From an uncultured Oscillospiraceae bacterium (GTDB lineage: Bacteria; Bacillota; Clostridia; Oscillospirales; Oscillospiraceae), in the NCBI GenBank assembly GCA_947588955.1, contig CANPYX010000024.1, positions 1-39,057 of the forward strand: DNA of 39,057 nucleotides, read 5' to 3'. A model generated the notes under the pieces. The model searched no databases and was not told the origin of the DNA. It saw only the letters and a program-made list of their open reading frames with translations. A program made the translations under genes and the position numbers. Shown here piece by piece: positions 1 to 7,911 of the stretch (its first letter is position 1; the number at the start of each line of letters is the position of its first letter).

Positions 1-94
1 ACTGTGGTTTTTTCCGCAAAAAAGCGGGACTGCGAAAATTCACATCTCAGTCGGCGTGTATTTTCACAGCCCCCTATTAATAGGAAACGTGCGG

Positions 95-117
95 AAAAAG
101 GGCTTCGCCCTTTTTTA
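95..117 (-). terminator. Intrinsic terminator after the YhaM-like gene
   Basis: The stem AAAAAGGGC/GCCCTTTTT closes a four-base loop. It overlaps the TAA stop of the minus-strand gene that ends at 115. A and T runs on both sides would let it act in both directions. Confidence 0.75.
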
Positions 118-1062
118 ATTATGTCGATAAATTCTTTTCTCCAGCGCGAATATCCTCCCTGAGAAGCTGTCCGGGGCAACGTTGCGCAGGTTCTCCTCAT
201 ATATCTCCATCCGGGAGTCTATCATATCAATGAGGCTCAAAAGCTCCGCCTCGGCGCACATGGGCCTCACAGCGGCGCCCAGCTCCGGGTCGCCGTGGTG
301 TGAGAGCAGCATATGTGTGAGCAGGACCTCCTTCTTCTCCGGCACACCCAGCCGGCGGCAAACCTCCGCGACCTCCCCCGCGCCCATGACCAGGTGCCCC
401 AAGAGCTGACCCTTCACCGAATACTCAGTGACCAGCCCCAGCTCCGAAAATTCAAATTCCCACTCCTTGCCCATGTCGTGAAGGCAGGTCCCCGCCAAAA
501 GCAGGCTCCGGTCCACAGTCTCGGCGTACAGCTCCGCCAGGAAATCCGCCTGCCGCGCCATGTTCAGCGTGTGCATGAGCAGTCCGTTCAAAAAGCTGTG
601 GTGAACGCTCTTTCCGGCGGGTATCGTCCTCAGTTTGTCCCCATGCTTTGAATATATCTCCTCGCACACCCTCCGGTAGTCCACGTCCTCGATTGACGCC
701 ACGTATTCCATAAGCTCCTCATACGCCGCCTTCGCGTCTATGGGCGCCGTCGGCACAAGGTCTGATATGTCAAACTCCTCGTTCTCCCCCGCCGTCCTTA
801 TCCGCTCCACAGTCGCCTGAAGCGAGCCCCGGTACTCGGAGACAGAGCCCCGGACCTTCACCACCTTGCCCTCGTCCTTTTGTCCCACGGGACCGGAGTA
901 ATCCCAAACCTTGGCGTCTATATCCCCCGTGCAATCCGACAGCGTGGCGGTGAGATACGGCCTTCCGTTATTCGACGTCTTCCCCGCCGCGGCCTTGAGG
1001 ACGTAATACCCCTCAAACTCACTTCCCACAACCATCTCCGCCACACGCAAATCGCTGTACAT
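115..1062 (-). CDS. yhaM: YhaM-type 3'-5' exoribonuclease (OB fold + HD domain)
   Basis: This is a cytoplasmic 3'-5' exoribonuclease of the YhaM family, which trims RNA and DNA ends in Firmicutes. The 315 residues match the family length of about 314. An N-terminal OB-fold nucleic-acid-binding domain covers about residues 15-90 (SNNGRPYLTATLSDCTGDID, then KVWD). An HD phosphohydrolase domain follows, with the metal-binding histidines in HHSFLNGLLMHT (about 155-166) and CLHDMGK (about 193-199). The ATG at 1062 is preceded by AGAAAGGGG. The gene stands alone between two terminators and has a clear promoter at 1107-1135. The family assignment is firm; the physiological substrate cannot be read from the sequence. 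Confidence 0.93.
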   Translation of the reverse strand: MYSDLRVAEMVVGSEFEGYYVLKAAAGKTSNNGRPYLTATLSDCTGDIDAKVWDYSGPVGQKDEGKVVKVRGSVSEYRGSLQATVERIRTAGENEEFDISDLVPTAPIDAKAAYEELMEYVASIEDVDYRRVCEEIYSKHGDKLRTIPAGKSVHHSFLNGLLMHTLNMARQADFLAELYAETVDRSLLLAGTCLHDMGKEWEFEFSELGLVTEYSVKGQLLGHLVMGAGEVAEVCRRLGVPEKKEVLLTHMLLSHHGDPELGAAVRPMCAEAELLSLIDMIDSRMEIYEENLRNVAPDSFSGRIFALEKRIYRHN

Positions 1063-1106
1063 ATCCCTACCCCTTTCTGTAACGCGCTATTATTTGTCAT
1101 GTGCAT

Positions 1107-1135
1107 ATTATACCCCTCCCCCGCCATCATTTCAA
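1107..1135 (-). promoter_or_regulatory. SigA-type promoter of the YhaM-like gene
   Basis: On the minus strand a -35 TTGAAA (1130-1135) and a -10 TATAAT (1107-1112) are separated by 17 bp. The -10 lies 45 bp upstream of the start codon. Confidence 0.75.
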
Positions 1136-1150
1136 CCCAAATTTTCCGCA

Positions 1151-1196
1151 AAAAAACCGCCGCGCAGGGGAAAAGCTCCCGGCGCGGCGGTTTTTT
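1151..1196 (-). terminator. Terminator of the carbohydrate-uptake operon
   Basis: A perfect 15-bp stem (AAAAAACCGCCGCGC at 1151-1165 with its complement at 1182-1196) closes a 16-base loop. It begins 11 bp after the stop of the last operon gene. This marks the 3' end of the minus-strand operon that starts near 12847. Confidence 0.9.
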
Positions 1197-1206
1197 GAAA
1201 TTCCGG

Positions 1207-2286
1207 TTATTTTATAACCATTTCCGTCTCCCCGTCGAAGATGTATACCTCGCTCAGGGGTATGGAGAAGTCGATGGCGGAATCCACGGCGGGAGTGTCG
1301 TGGGGATCGACCTTCAAAATGGCCTTGTCCTCACCGGCGGTGATGTAGACGTTGGTGTTGTCTCCCAGCATCTCCGTGAGCTCCACATCGGCGCGGACAA
1401 CGTAGGCGTTGTCCTGCTTGCCAAGGACTATGGACTCTGGACGGAAGCCGAACACGATCTCCTTGCCCTCGTACTTCTTTGCCTTGTCGCCCAGCTTCTT
1501 TGTCACGTCAAGCTCGTTCTTGCCGAAGGCGAGCTTGCCGCCCTTGAGGGTGCCACGGACGAAGTTCATGGGCGGCTCGCCGATGAACCCGGCTACGAAC
1601 ACGTTCACCGGCTCATAGTAGAGGTCATAGGGCGTGCCCACCTGCTGGACATAGCCGTCCTTCATGACCACTATCCTGTCGGCAAGCGTCATGGCCTCGG
1701 TCTGGTCGTGGGTGACGTAAATTGTGGTGGCTCCCGTGTTCCGGTGGATCTGGGCGATCTCCGAGCGCATAGTCACGCGCTGCTTGGCGTCCAGGTTTGA
1801 AAGCGGCTCGTCCATGAGGAACACGCCCACCTTGCGGATTATGGCGCGGCCTATGGCGACACGCTGTCTCTGACCGCCTGAGAGAGCCCTGGGATAGCGG
1901 TCAAGGTAGTCCGTCAGTCCCAGTATCCTCGCGGTGTCCTTGACCTTCTGCTCGATGACGTCCTCGTCCACGCCCTGGAGGGTGAGTCCGAAGGCGATGT
2001 TGTCAAAGACCGTCATCTGCGGGTAGAGGGCGTAGCTCTGGAAGACCATCGCCACCTCCCGCTCCCTGGGTCCCAGCTCGTTGGCGCGCCTGCCGTTTAT
2101 GAGGAACTCACCGCTGGATATGTCCTCAAGTCCGGCGACCATGCGAAGCGTCGTGGACTTTCCGCAGCCGGAGGGTCCGACAAAGACGATAAACTCGCCC
2201 TTTTCAATGTCAAGATTGAAGTCGTGGACCGCGTGGAAGCCGTTGGGGTAGATCTTGTTGATATTTTTAAGGCTCAAGTATGACAT
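1207..2286 (-). CDS. ABC transporter ATPase, MsmK/UgpC/MalK family (copy 1)
   Basis: This is the nucleotide-binding subunit of a CUT1-type carbohydrate importer; it hydrolyses ATP on the cytoplasmic face of the permease pair. Visible motifs are Walker A GPSGCGKST (37-45), Q-loop VFQSYALYP (81-89), signature LSGGQ (135-139), Walker B VFLMDE (155-160) and the H-loop VTHDQTEA. A C-terminal MalK-type TOBE region follows from about residue 235. The length of 359 is normal. AAGGAG precedes the ATG. It is the last gene of the operon, 56 bp after the GH28 gene. A second ATPase of the same family lies at 5582-6655, so the operon encodes two. Whether they form a heterodimer or serve different permeases is unknown. 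Confidence 0.95.
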   Translation of the reverse strand: MSYLSLKNINKIYPNGFHAVHDFNLDIEKGEFIVFVGPSGCGKSTTLRMVAGLEDISSGEFLINGRRANELGPREREVAMVFQSYALYPQMTVFDNIAFGLTLQGVDEDVIEQKVKDTARILGLTDYLDRYPRALSGGQRQRVAIGRAIIRKVGVFLMDEPLSNLDAKQRVTMRSEIAQIHRNTGATTIYVTHDQTEAMTLADRIVVMKDGYVQQVGTPYDLYYEPVNVFVAGFIGEPPMNFVRGTLKGGKLAFGKNELDVTKKLGDKAKKYEGKEIVFGFRPESIVLGKQDNAYVVRADVELTEMLGDNTNVYITAGEDKAILKVDPHDTPAVDSAIDFSIPLSEVYIFDGETEMVIK

Positions 2287-2342
2287 AGATTTGTCTCCTT
2301 ACACATGATTTTTTCCGCGGGGTCAGGAAACAATGGTTTGAC

Positions 2343-3911
2343 TCAATCCTCATCAAATCCCTCTGTCTCGACACTGTCGCAGTGGGCGGCTATGAGCTTC
2401 TCGCCCTCCACCCCCCGGAGCTTCACGTTTTTAACGCTTATTCTCCTCACATTGTCGAGATACAGCCCCAGCCTGCACCTGTCGGGAGCAAACTCCTGCA
2501 TTGCGGGCTTGCCGGGCCTGGCGTCGGGGGAGAAGGAGACGCTTATGTTCTCCAACTCCACGCTCTCAATGGGACATTCCGTCAGCCCGTCTATGTAGCA
2601 GGCGGCGACCTCGGCGCCGGTGCACTCCATGTTGCGGAAGGCAAAGGAGCCCATGTGGGGCGTCCTGTCGTCAACGGGCAGCTTCTCCCTGCTCCAGACG
2701 TACTCGTCGTGAGCGTCCGGGTCACAGCAGTTGTACCACAGGTTGATGACTATCGGCGTCAGAACCCGGTCCATCTTGATGTTGTCAAAGAGGACGTTGT
2801 TTATGACGCTGTCCTTCCCCCTGCCCCTGCGGGACTTTATGCGAAGTCCCCTGTCGGTGGCGCGGAAGAGGCACTGGGTGACGGAAAGGTTGGTGACGCC
2901 GCCGGAGGCCTCGCTGCCCAGTGTCACGGCGCCGTGGCCGAACTCCATAAGGCAGTTGCGGATGGTGTATTTATCCGCCGGAGCCTTGTACTTGACGGCC
3001 ATCTCCAGCTTGCCGGATTTGATGGCGATACAGTCGTCACCGACCGAAAATTTACAGCCGATGATATTGACCGTGTCACAGCTCTCAGGATTGCACCCGT
3101 CTGTGTTGGGGCTGTCCTTTGGCGCCGTGACGCTACAGTCCAAAACGGAGACATCCTTGGAGAAGAACGGGTGGATGTGCCATGTGGGTCCGTTCTTCAC
3201 CGTGACCCCGTGGAGAGTTATGTGCTTGCACCTGTTCAGGAACAGGACCCTGGGACGCGCCGCGGGGAATTTGTCAAAGCCCTGCCACCAGTCGCCGTTC
3301 TGCCCGTTCCCGTCTATGGCTCCCGGTCCCACGATCGCCACATCCTCGCAAAAAGCGCCCTGGATAAGCGACTGGTACGCGGGCCTCTCAAGCCCCTCAA
3401 AGGAGGCGAGGGGTATCTCCCCGCCGGTTACGCCGTCGTGGGCGATACCGGTGATTATGGGGTATCTCTCCCTCTCCGTGGAGCCAAGGATCACCGCGCC
3501 ACGGGATATCTCCAGCGTGACGTGGCTTTTCAGCGACAGCGGGAGCGTGAGATACGTCCCCTCAGGGAAGTAAAGCCTCCCGCCCTCTGGGAGCATATTG
3601 ATCGCCGCCTGTATGGACGCCGTGTCCTCATGGACCCCGTCGCCCACCGCGCCGAAATCCCGGACGCTGAGACAGCAGGTCTCCACCGCCGTCGTGAGCT
3701 CCGCGCTCTCGCTCGCGCCGGAGGCGAACCGCAGCTCCACGCTGTATTTTGTCTCAGGCGTGAGCCCGTATAGGGAAAAGACATTGGTGGCGGACCGGCA
3801 GCGTTCCTCGCCGTTTACAAGTACCTCAAACTCCTCCGTAGAGAAGTGCGGCGCCGTGCCCTGAAGCTCAAAGCAGGCGGAGGTGCTGCCGCGGTAAAGG
3901 ATCTTGATCAT
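2343..3911 (-). CDS. Glycoside hydrolase family 28 (polygalacturonase-like), cytoplasmic
   Basis: This protein probably hydrolyses alpha-galacturonide linkages in imported pectin oligosaccharides. The parallel beta-helix carries the GH28 signatures: NTDGCNPES (catalytic Asp about 271), SVGDDCIAIKSG, EFGHGAVTLGSE (His about 325) and LRIKSRRGRGKD. An N-terminal fibronectin-III-like domain covers about 1-80, then the pectate-lyase-3-like opening VRDFGAVGDGVHEDTASIQA. There is no signal peptide, so it acts inside the cell, as expected for an exo-acting enzyme downstream of an importer. I chose the ATG at 3911 (522 residues): GAGGA lies 10 bases upstream and overlaps the previous stop codon, whereas an in-frame GTG at 3950 has no Shine-Dalgarno and would overlap the preceding gene. 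The family is clear; exo mode and exact substrate are inference. Confidence 0.9.
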   Translation of the reverse strand: MIKILYRGSTSACFELQGTAPHFSTEEFEVLVNGEERCRSATNVFSLYGLTPETKYSVELRFASGASESAELTTAVETCCLSVRDFGAVGDGVHEDTASIQAAINMLPEGGRLYFPEGTYLTLPLSLKSHVTLEISRGAVILGSTERERYPIITGIAHDGVTGGEIPLASFEGLERPAYQSLIQGAFCEDVAIVGPGAIDGNGQNGDWWQGFDKFPAARPRVLFLNRCKHITLHGVTVKNGPTWHIHPFFSKDVSVLDCSVTAPKDSPNTDGCNPESCDTVNIIGCKFSVGDDCIAIKSGKLEMAVKYKAPADKYTIRNCLMEFGHGAVTLGSEASGGVTNLSVTQCLFRATDRGLRIKSRRGRGKDSVINNVLFDNIKMDRVLTPIVINLWYNCCDPDAHDEYVWSREKLPVDDRTPHMGSFAFRNMECTGAEVAACYIDGLTECPIESVELENISVSFSPDARPGKPAMQEFAPDRCRLGLYLDNVRRISVKNVKLRGVEGEKLIAAHCDSVETEGFDED

Positions 3912-3924
3912 AATATCACGTTCC

Positions 3925-4563
3925 TCAATGGCTAGGCTTTCTGGCGTCACTGATGACGTTTTTCAGGGTGTTCCTCATCGCCACAAACAGCAGGTCCCAC
4001 CCCAGATAAAAAAGCCCGAACATTATGGGCTCAACGCCCAGCGGCAATACGTCTGTCAGGTTGCCTATCCTGATGATTGCGAAATTTATCACGTTGTACG
4101 TCATGAATACCAGGAACATCAGCACGATCGCGTAGAGGATATTCAGCGGGAAGGTGGCGAAGCTCTTGCGCTTTGAGCACATTATCCACTTATCCGCCGA
4201 TTTGTCGGACCGCTCGAAAAACCGAAGGGCGTTGTTGGTGAGAATGTCCGTCACCATCCCCAGCCCAATGGACGTTACAAACAGCAGATCCAGCTGGTCG
4301 GCGACGTAATTTCCCAGTCCCCACATGAAGAAGAAGCAGCACGCCGCGGCGAACCACCACTTTATGAAGCAGAAAATCACCCACTCCGCAAGCTTTATCT
4401 TGGGACCTGAGCGGTACTTCCGCAGCTCCTTCTCCGATACCGGCGGCGAATTTTCCTCGTTTGCGTTTACCAGGTCGTCCACGGCCTTGGTTTTAAGCTT
4501 GTAGTAGTCCGCCTGCTTGAGTATATCGTCGTGCGGGTCTTTCCTCTTGTTCTTTTTGCTCAT
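3925..4563 (-). CDS. Membrane protein of unknown function (operon protein D)
   Basis: I do not recognise this 212-residue protein. It has a charged, Lys-rich cytoplasmic N-terminus (about residues 1-58) and then about four hydrophobic segments: roughly 60-83, 88-108, 140-162 and 175-200. There is no signal peptide, no enzyme motif and no ABC permease EAA loop. AAAGAGGAA precedes the ATG at 4563. The gene follows a perfect intercistronic stem-loop at 4581-4610 and ends 13 bp before the GH28 start, so it belongs to the uptake operon. Its position between the two ATPase genes suggests a membrane accessory of the transporter, but nothing in the sequence proves this. Confidence 0.85.
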   Translation of the reverse strand: MSKKNKRKDPHDDILKQADYYKLKTKAVDDLVNANEENSPPVSEKELRKYRSGPKIKLAEWVIFCFIKWWFAAACCFFFMWGLGNYVADQLDLLFVTSIGLGMVTDILTNNALRFFERSDKSADKWIMCSKRKSFATFPLNILYAIVLMFLVFMTYNVINFAIIRIGNLTDVLPLGVEPIMFGLFYLGWDLLFVAMRNTLKNVISDARKPSH

Positions 4564-4580
4564 TGATGTTCCTCTTTGCT

Positions 4581-4610
4581 GATCGGGAGGCGCTTATGTA
4601 CCTCCCGATC
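4581..4610 (-). other. Intercistronic stem-loop without T tract
   Basis: A perfect 10-bp stem (GATCGGGAGG/CCTCCCGATC) closes a 10-base loop inside the 62-bp gap between two operon membrane genes. No T run follows on the minus strand. It is better read as an mRNA processing or stability element than as a terminator. Confidence 0.7.
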
Positions 4611-4625
4611 CACATCGGCGTAAGC

Positions 4626-5579
4626 TTATTCGCCCGAAATGTCGATGGCCTTCATGTCGCCGTTGCCCTCGACCTCAACGGAGGTCTTAACCTTCTTCAA
4701 AAGCTTTGAGTAAACGGGCAGCAGCACCGTCAGCACCACGCTCACAATAAGGAGCACCACGTGCGTCTGGAGCATATTGTATGCCACTATGATGGACGGG
4801 GTGTCCCTCAGCATTTTCGCGGCGTCCGGGCTGTTGTTGATTGCCTTGATCACAAGGTTGGAGTAGTATACGTCGGAGAATATCACTATCCCCGCCATGA
4901 CGAACAGAAGCACCACCATGGGGATATTGGGCTTTTTCCGGTACGGGAAGGCGTTGAGGCAGCACACCATGCTCAGAATCGACAGAAGCATGGTGGCAAA
5001 GCCCGCCAGCCCCATTCCGGTGGCCTGGATCTTTGCCGTGGTGTTGGAAACCGCGGTCAGATTCAGGGAGTAGAAGATGAAGGTCACCGCGAAGGCGCAC
5101 AGCGGTATGAGCTGGGGCCTGCGCTTTATGGAGACCATGAACTTGCGGCAGACCTCTTTCAGGTCCATCTTGCACAGCAGCAGGCACACAAACGTCGCCA
5201 AAGCGCCGGCAAATATGACCCAGAAGCCCACCAGAACGCCATTAGTACCCGTGAAGCTGCCCCTGCACGCGAGCATGACCACCGCCAGAACCAGCGCGCA
5301 AAGCCCGCTCACGTTCTGCAGGCCGCCCTTTCCGGTGATGAGGCCCGCCACAGCCAGCGCCAGCGCCGCTATGAGCACCAGCACCGCGATGGTGACGTAC
5401 ACGATGGGCACGGCGAAAAGTCCGCCTATGCTGTACTCCTGCACCGCCCACTGCATGAACTGCGCGGCGGACAGGTCAATACCCAGAAGTCCGGAGAAGG
5501 GCAGGAAAAGTCCCACAACACTGACGACAAGCAGCACTGCCATAACGATGCAGCCGATCTTAACCTTCTTGTTAGTCAT
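4626..5579 (-). CDS. Polytopic membrane protein of unknown function (operon protein C)
   Basis: I do not recognise this protein of about 317 residues. It shows about eight hydrophobic segments: near residues 7-29, 50-78, 84-102, 109-131, 150-170, 182-205, 215-235 and 267-293. The N-terminal segment could be an uncleaved signal anchor. There are no catalytic or ABC permease motifs. I start it at the ATG at 5579: GGAGG lies 9 bases upstream, while the in-frame GTG at 5585 is too close to that site. The start falls 2 bp after the stop of the ATPase gene, which implies translational coupling. Its place between the first ATPase and the GH28 enzyme ties it to sugar uptake; its role is unknown. Confidence 0.85.
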   Translation of the reverse strand: MTNKKVKIGCIVMAVLLVVSVVGLFLPFSGLLGIDLSAAQFMQWAVQEYSIGGLFAVPIVYVTIAVLVLIAALALAVAGLITGKGGLQNVSGLCALVLAVVMLACRGSFTGTNGVLVGFWVIFAGALATFVCLLLCKMDLKEVCRKFMVSIKRRPQLIPLCAFAVTFIFYSLNLTAVSNTTAKIQATGMGLAGFATMLLSILSMVCCLNAFPYRKKPNIPMVVLLFVMAGIVIFSDVYYSNLVIKAINNSPDAAKMLRDTPSIIVAYNMLQTHVVLLIVSVVLTVLLPVYSKLLKKVKTSVEVEGNGDMKAIDISGE

Positions 5580-5581
5580 GA

Positions 5582-6655
5582 TCACTTACCTCCCCTTATG
5601 GCGTTGGTGGTCTCCTTGTCGAAGAAGTGCTTTCTCGTGACGGAGAAGGACGCGGTGTCCCCCACCTTGTAGTTTTTCCACCCCTTGAGCTTGGCGGTGA
5701 CCTTCACGCCCGTGTTGCCGACGGAGCCGTAAACCAGGGTGTTCATTCCCAGGTTCTCGTTGTTGGTGACCGTCACCTTGATGTCGCTGCCCTCGGTGAA
5801 GTTCTCCGGGCGGACGCCCAGGGTGATCTCCTTGCCCTCGTATCCGGCAAGCGTCGCCTTCTCCTCGGCGGTGAGCGATACCTTGAAGCCGTTGCCCTGG
5901 AGCTCGCCACCCACCACCTTCACGTCGTAGAAGTTCATGGGCGGGAGCCCGATGAAGCTCGCCACGAACACGTTGTTGGGCGTATCGTAAAGCTCAAGCG
6001 GCGTGCCCACCTGCTGTACGTGTCCCATGGACATGCACACGATCCTGTCGGCAAGCGTCAGCGCCTCGGTCTGGTCGTGGGTGACGTAAAGCATGGTCGC
6101 CTGGAGCCTCTTGTGCAGGAGCAGTATCTCGCGCCGCGTCGCTCCGCGCAGCTTGGCGTCCAGGTTCGAGAGGGGCTCGTCGAAAAGGAACACCTTGGGG
6201 TTCCTGACGATGGACCGCCCCATCGCCACGCGCTGCCGCTGTCCGCCGGAGAGCTGCGCGGGCTTTTTATTGAGCTGGCTCGTAAGTCCCAGGACCTCGG
6301 CGGCGGCCAGCACCTTCTTGTGGATAACGTTGGGATTCTCCTTGCGGAGAGTCAGCGAGAACGCCATGTTCTCATAAATTGTCATGTGCCCGTACAGGGC
6401 GTAGCTTTGGAAGACCATCGCCATGTCCCTGTCCTTGGCAGGCGTCTGGGTGATGTCCTTTCCGTCCAGGAAAAGGTGGCCGTTGGAGATGTCCTCAAGC
6501 CCTGCCACCATGCGGAGCGTGGTGGATTTTCCGCAGCCGGAGGGACCGACCAGAACTATGAGCTCGCCATCCTTTACATCCAGATTGAAGTCAAAGACGG
6601 CTTGCACGTTGTTGTCATATATCTTGTCGATATGCTGTAAGCTCAGCGTAGCCAT
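5582..6655 (-). CDS. ABC transporter ATPase, MsmK/UgpC/MalK family (copy 2)
   Basis: This 357-residue nucleotide-binding subunit has Walker A GPSGCGKST (37-45), VFQSYALYG at the Q-loop, LSGGQRQRVAMGR, Walker B VFLFDE and LYVTHDQTEALTLADR, then a MalK-type C-terminal regulatory and TOBE domain. It closely resembles the ATPase at 1207-2286 over the core but differs clearly in the C-terminal third. It is therefore a diverged paralogue rather than a recent duplicate. TAAGGAG lies 9 bases before the ATG. It sits 12 bp after membrane protein B and 2 bp before membrane protein C. CUT1 importers usually use one ATPase as a homodimer, so two in one operon is notable. Confidence 0.95.
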   Translation of the reverse strand: MATLSLQHIDKIYDNNVQAVFDFNLDVKDGELIVLVGPSGCGKSTTLRMVAGLEDISNGHLFLDGKDITQTPAKDRDMAMVFQSYALYGHMTIYENMAFSLTLRKENPNVIHKKVLAAAEVLGLTSQLNKKPAQLSGGQRQRVAMGRSIVRNPKVFLFDEPLSNLDAKLRGATRREILLLHKRLQATMLYVTHDQTEALTLADRIVCMSMGHVQQVGTPLELYDTPNNVFVASFIGLPPMNFYDVKVVGGELQGNGFKVSLTAEEKATLAGYEGKEITLGVRPENFTEGSDIKVTVTNNENLGMNTLVYGSVGNTGVKVTAKLKGWKNYKVGDTASFSVTRKHFFDKETTNAIRGGK

Positions 6656-6667
6656 GTCTTCATCTCC

Positions 6668-7165
6668 TTACGCGTTCTGGTTTTCAAGGGTCTTCATATG
6701 AGCGGCAAGCTCATTACACTTGATGTAGTTAATTACGCCCGATGCTATGAGGCACACGCCCGAGGCTATGAGGCACACCACGCACAGCGTAAACTGCGCC
6801 GAGTGCATGACCTGAATGGTCACATCCCCCACGGTGAGCGTGGCGTTGTGGGCGGGTACCGGGAGAATAAATATCCTGACAAACTGTATAACTCCCAGCG
6901 CCAGCTCGATGTAGGTGTAATTCTTCTGATAATTCTTCACGCCCTCGGAGCTCAAAAACGCCGCCAGCATGAATATCAGGTTGTAAACTATGGAGACGCC
7001 GATTATCCACCTGTAATACCAGGTCTCCACGTCGGACTGGTAGATGCTCACAAAGTAGATGACGTCCAAAAGTATGGCAAGGTAGGCAAGATTGGCTGAG
7101 GGCTTATTTTTGATGTACCTCATCCTGTCTCTTTTGATGAGACGGTCCTCGTTGGACATGCTCAT
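6668..7165 (-). CDS. Small four-TM membrane protein of unknown function (operon protein B)
   Basis: I do not recognise this 165-residue protein. It has a basic N-terminus (KRDRMRYIKNK) followed by hydrophobic segments near residues 26-43, 51-72, 84-104 and 121-147. The last segment contains an exact seven-residue tandem repeat, CLIASGVCLIASGV, encoded by a 21-bp DNA tandem repeat. I chose the ATG at 7165, which overlaps the stop of the preceding gene as ATGA and has AAGGGGG seven bases upstream. A longer open frame to 7225 lies wholly inside the upstream gene and is unlikely. It is translationally coupled to protein A, so the two probably work as a pair in the membrane. Confidence 0.85.
   Translation of the reverse strand: MSMSNEDRLIKRDRMRYIKNKPSANLAYLAILLDVIYFVSIYQSDVETWYYRWIIGVSIVYNLIFMLAAFLSSEGVKNYQKNYTYIELALGVIQFVRIFILPVPAHNATLTVGDVTIQVMHSAQFTLCVVCLIASGVCLIASGVINYIKCNELAAHMKTLENQNA
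6735..6776. repeat. 21-bp tandem duplication inside membrane protein B
   Basis: Two adjacent 21-bp units (6735-6755 and 6756-6776) differ at a single base. They lie in frame and add seven residues to the last transmembrane segment. This looks like a recent replication-slippage event. Confidence 0.85.
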
Positions 7166-7773
7166 GCTTTGGCCCCCTTTCCGGCAAGGAGAGCCTTCTC
7201 CTCGCTCATGAGCTTCAGCTTCCACACCACATTGGCGATGAGGGCGGCAATAACCAGCACCAACAGCCCGAACACCAGATAGTGGATGTCAAAGGCAAAT
7301 GTTGACTCGGTGTACAGCGTGCCCCACATGTCCGAAAACTCCTTCAACCCCTCAAAATCCACGGTGGTGAGGAACTGCGTCCTGAACGCCTGGATCTGAA
7401 TGTGGCTGTATACCGTCAGGGCCAGCCCCACGACGGAGTAGAGCCCAATGGCGATGTAGTTTGTGATGTAGTAGCGCCTGCGGGTGCTTGTATTGGTGAC
7501 AAAGAGGAACGCGCCCAGAACTATCATCACAATGCTCCCTATGAGAAGCTTTTGGTTGAAGCCCTGCATATCCATGTAAATGGTGGCGCCCCCCACCTTC
7601 TCGCCGGAGGCGTATTTGTTGCCCGTACCCGTCTCGGTCTTGATGGTCACCGCCTGGTAAAGGCTGTCATAGATGTCTGTCATGATTCCCAGCGCGTAGA
7701 CGAACACCAGCGCGCTGATAATGATAGCCGCCAGACAGGTGAATTTTTGGATTTTTAACTGAGTTTTGTACAT
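7162..7773 (-). CDS. Four-TM membrane protein of unknown function (operon protein A)
   Basis: I do not recognise this 203-residue protein. It has hydrophobic segments near residues 12-34, 74-93, 103-122 and 163-187. A polar loop of about 40 residues lies between segments 1 and 2 and another between 3 and 4, which would place two extracytoplasmic loops beside the lipoprotein receptor. The C-terminus is basic. GAGAGGAGG lies five bases before the ATG. It is the first gene after the solute-binding protein (138-bp gap) and overlaps the next membrane gene by 4 bp. A role as a transporter accessory is inferred only from its place in the operon. Confidence 0.85.
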   Translation of the reverse strand: MYKTQLKIQKFTCLAAIIISALVFVYALGIMTDIYDSLYQAVTIKTETGTGNKYASGEKVGGATIYMDMQGFNQKLLIGSIVMIVLGAFLFVTNTSTRRRYYITNYIAIGLYSVVGLALTVYSHIQIQAFRTQFLTTVDFEGLKEFSDMWGTLYTESTFAFDIHYLVFGLLVLVIAALIANVVWKLKLMSEEKALLAGKGAKA

Positions 7774-7911
7774 GACGACCTCCTCTCAAGGATGCCGCCG
7801 CCCCGGGAGCCGGAGCTTCCGGGAATGTGCGGCGCATCCGTTTTGACTTCCCCAAAGCTTTCGCCGGGGGTCGTCTCAAAAATTTCGCGTGGGGTCAATC
7901 GAGTGGTTAAA

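Noticed and set aside
2382-3773. A 463-codon open frame on the plus strand opposite the GH28 gene
   Set aside because: The composition is that of an antisense shadow, and the minus strand carries GH28 motifs.
3912-3950. A longer GH28 start at the GTG at 3950
   Set aside because: There is no ribosome-binding site and it would overlap the preceding gene; the ATG at 3911 has both a good site and normal spacing.
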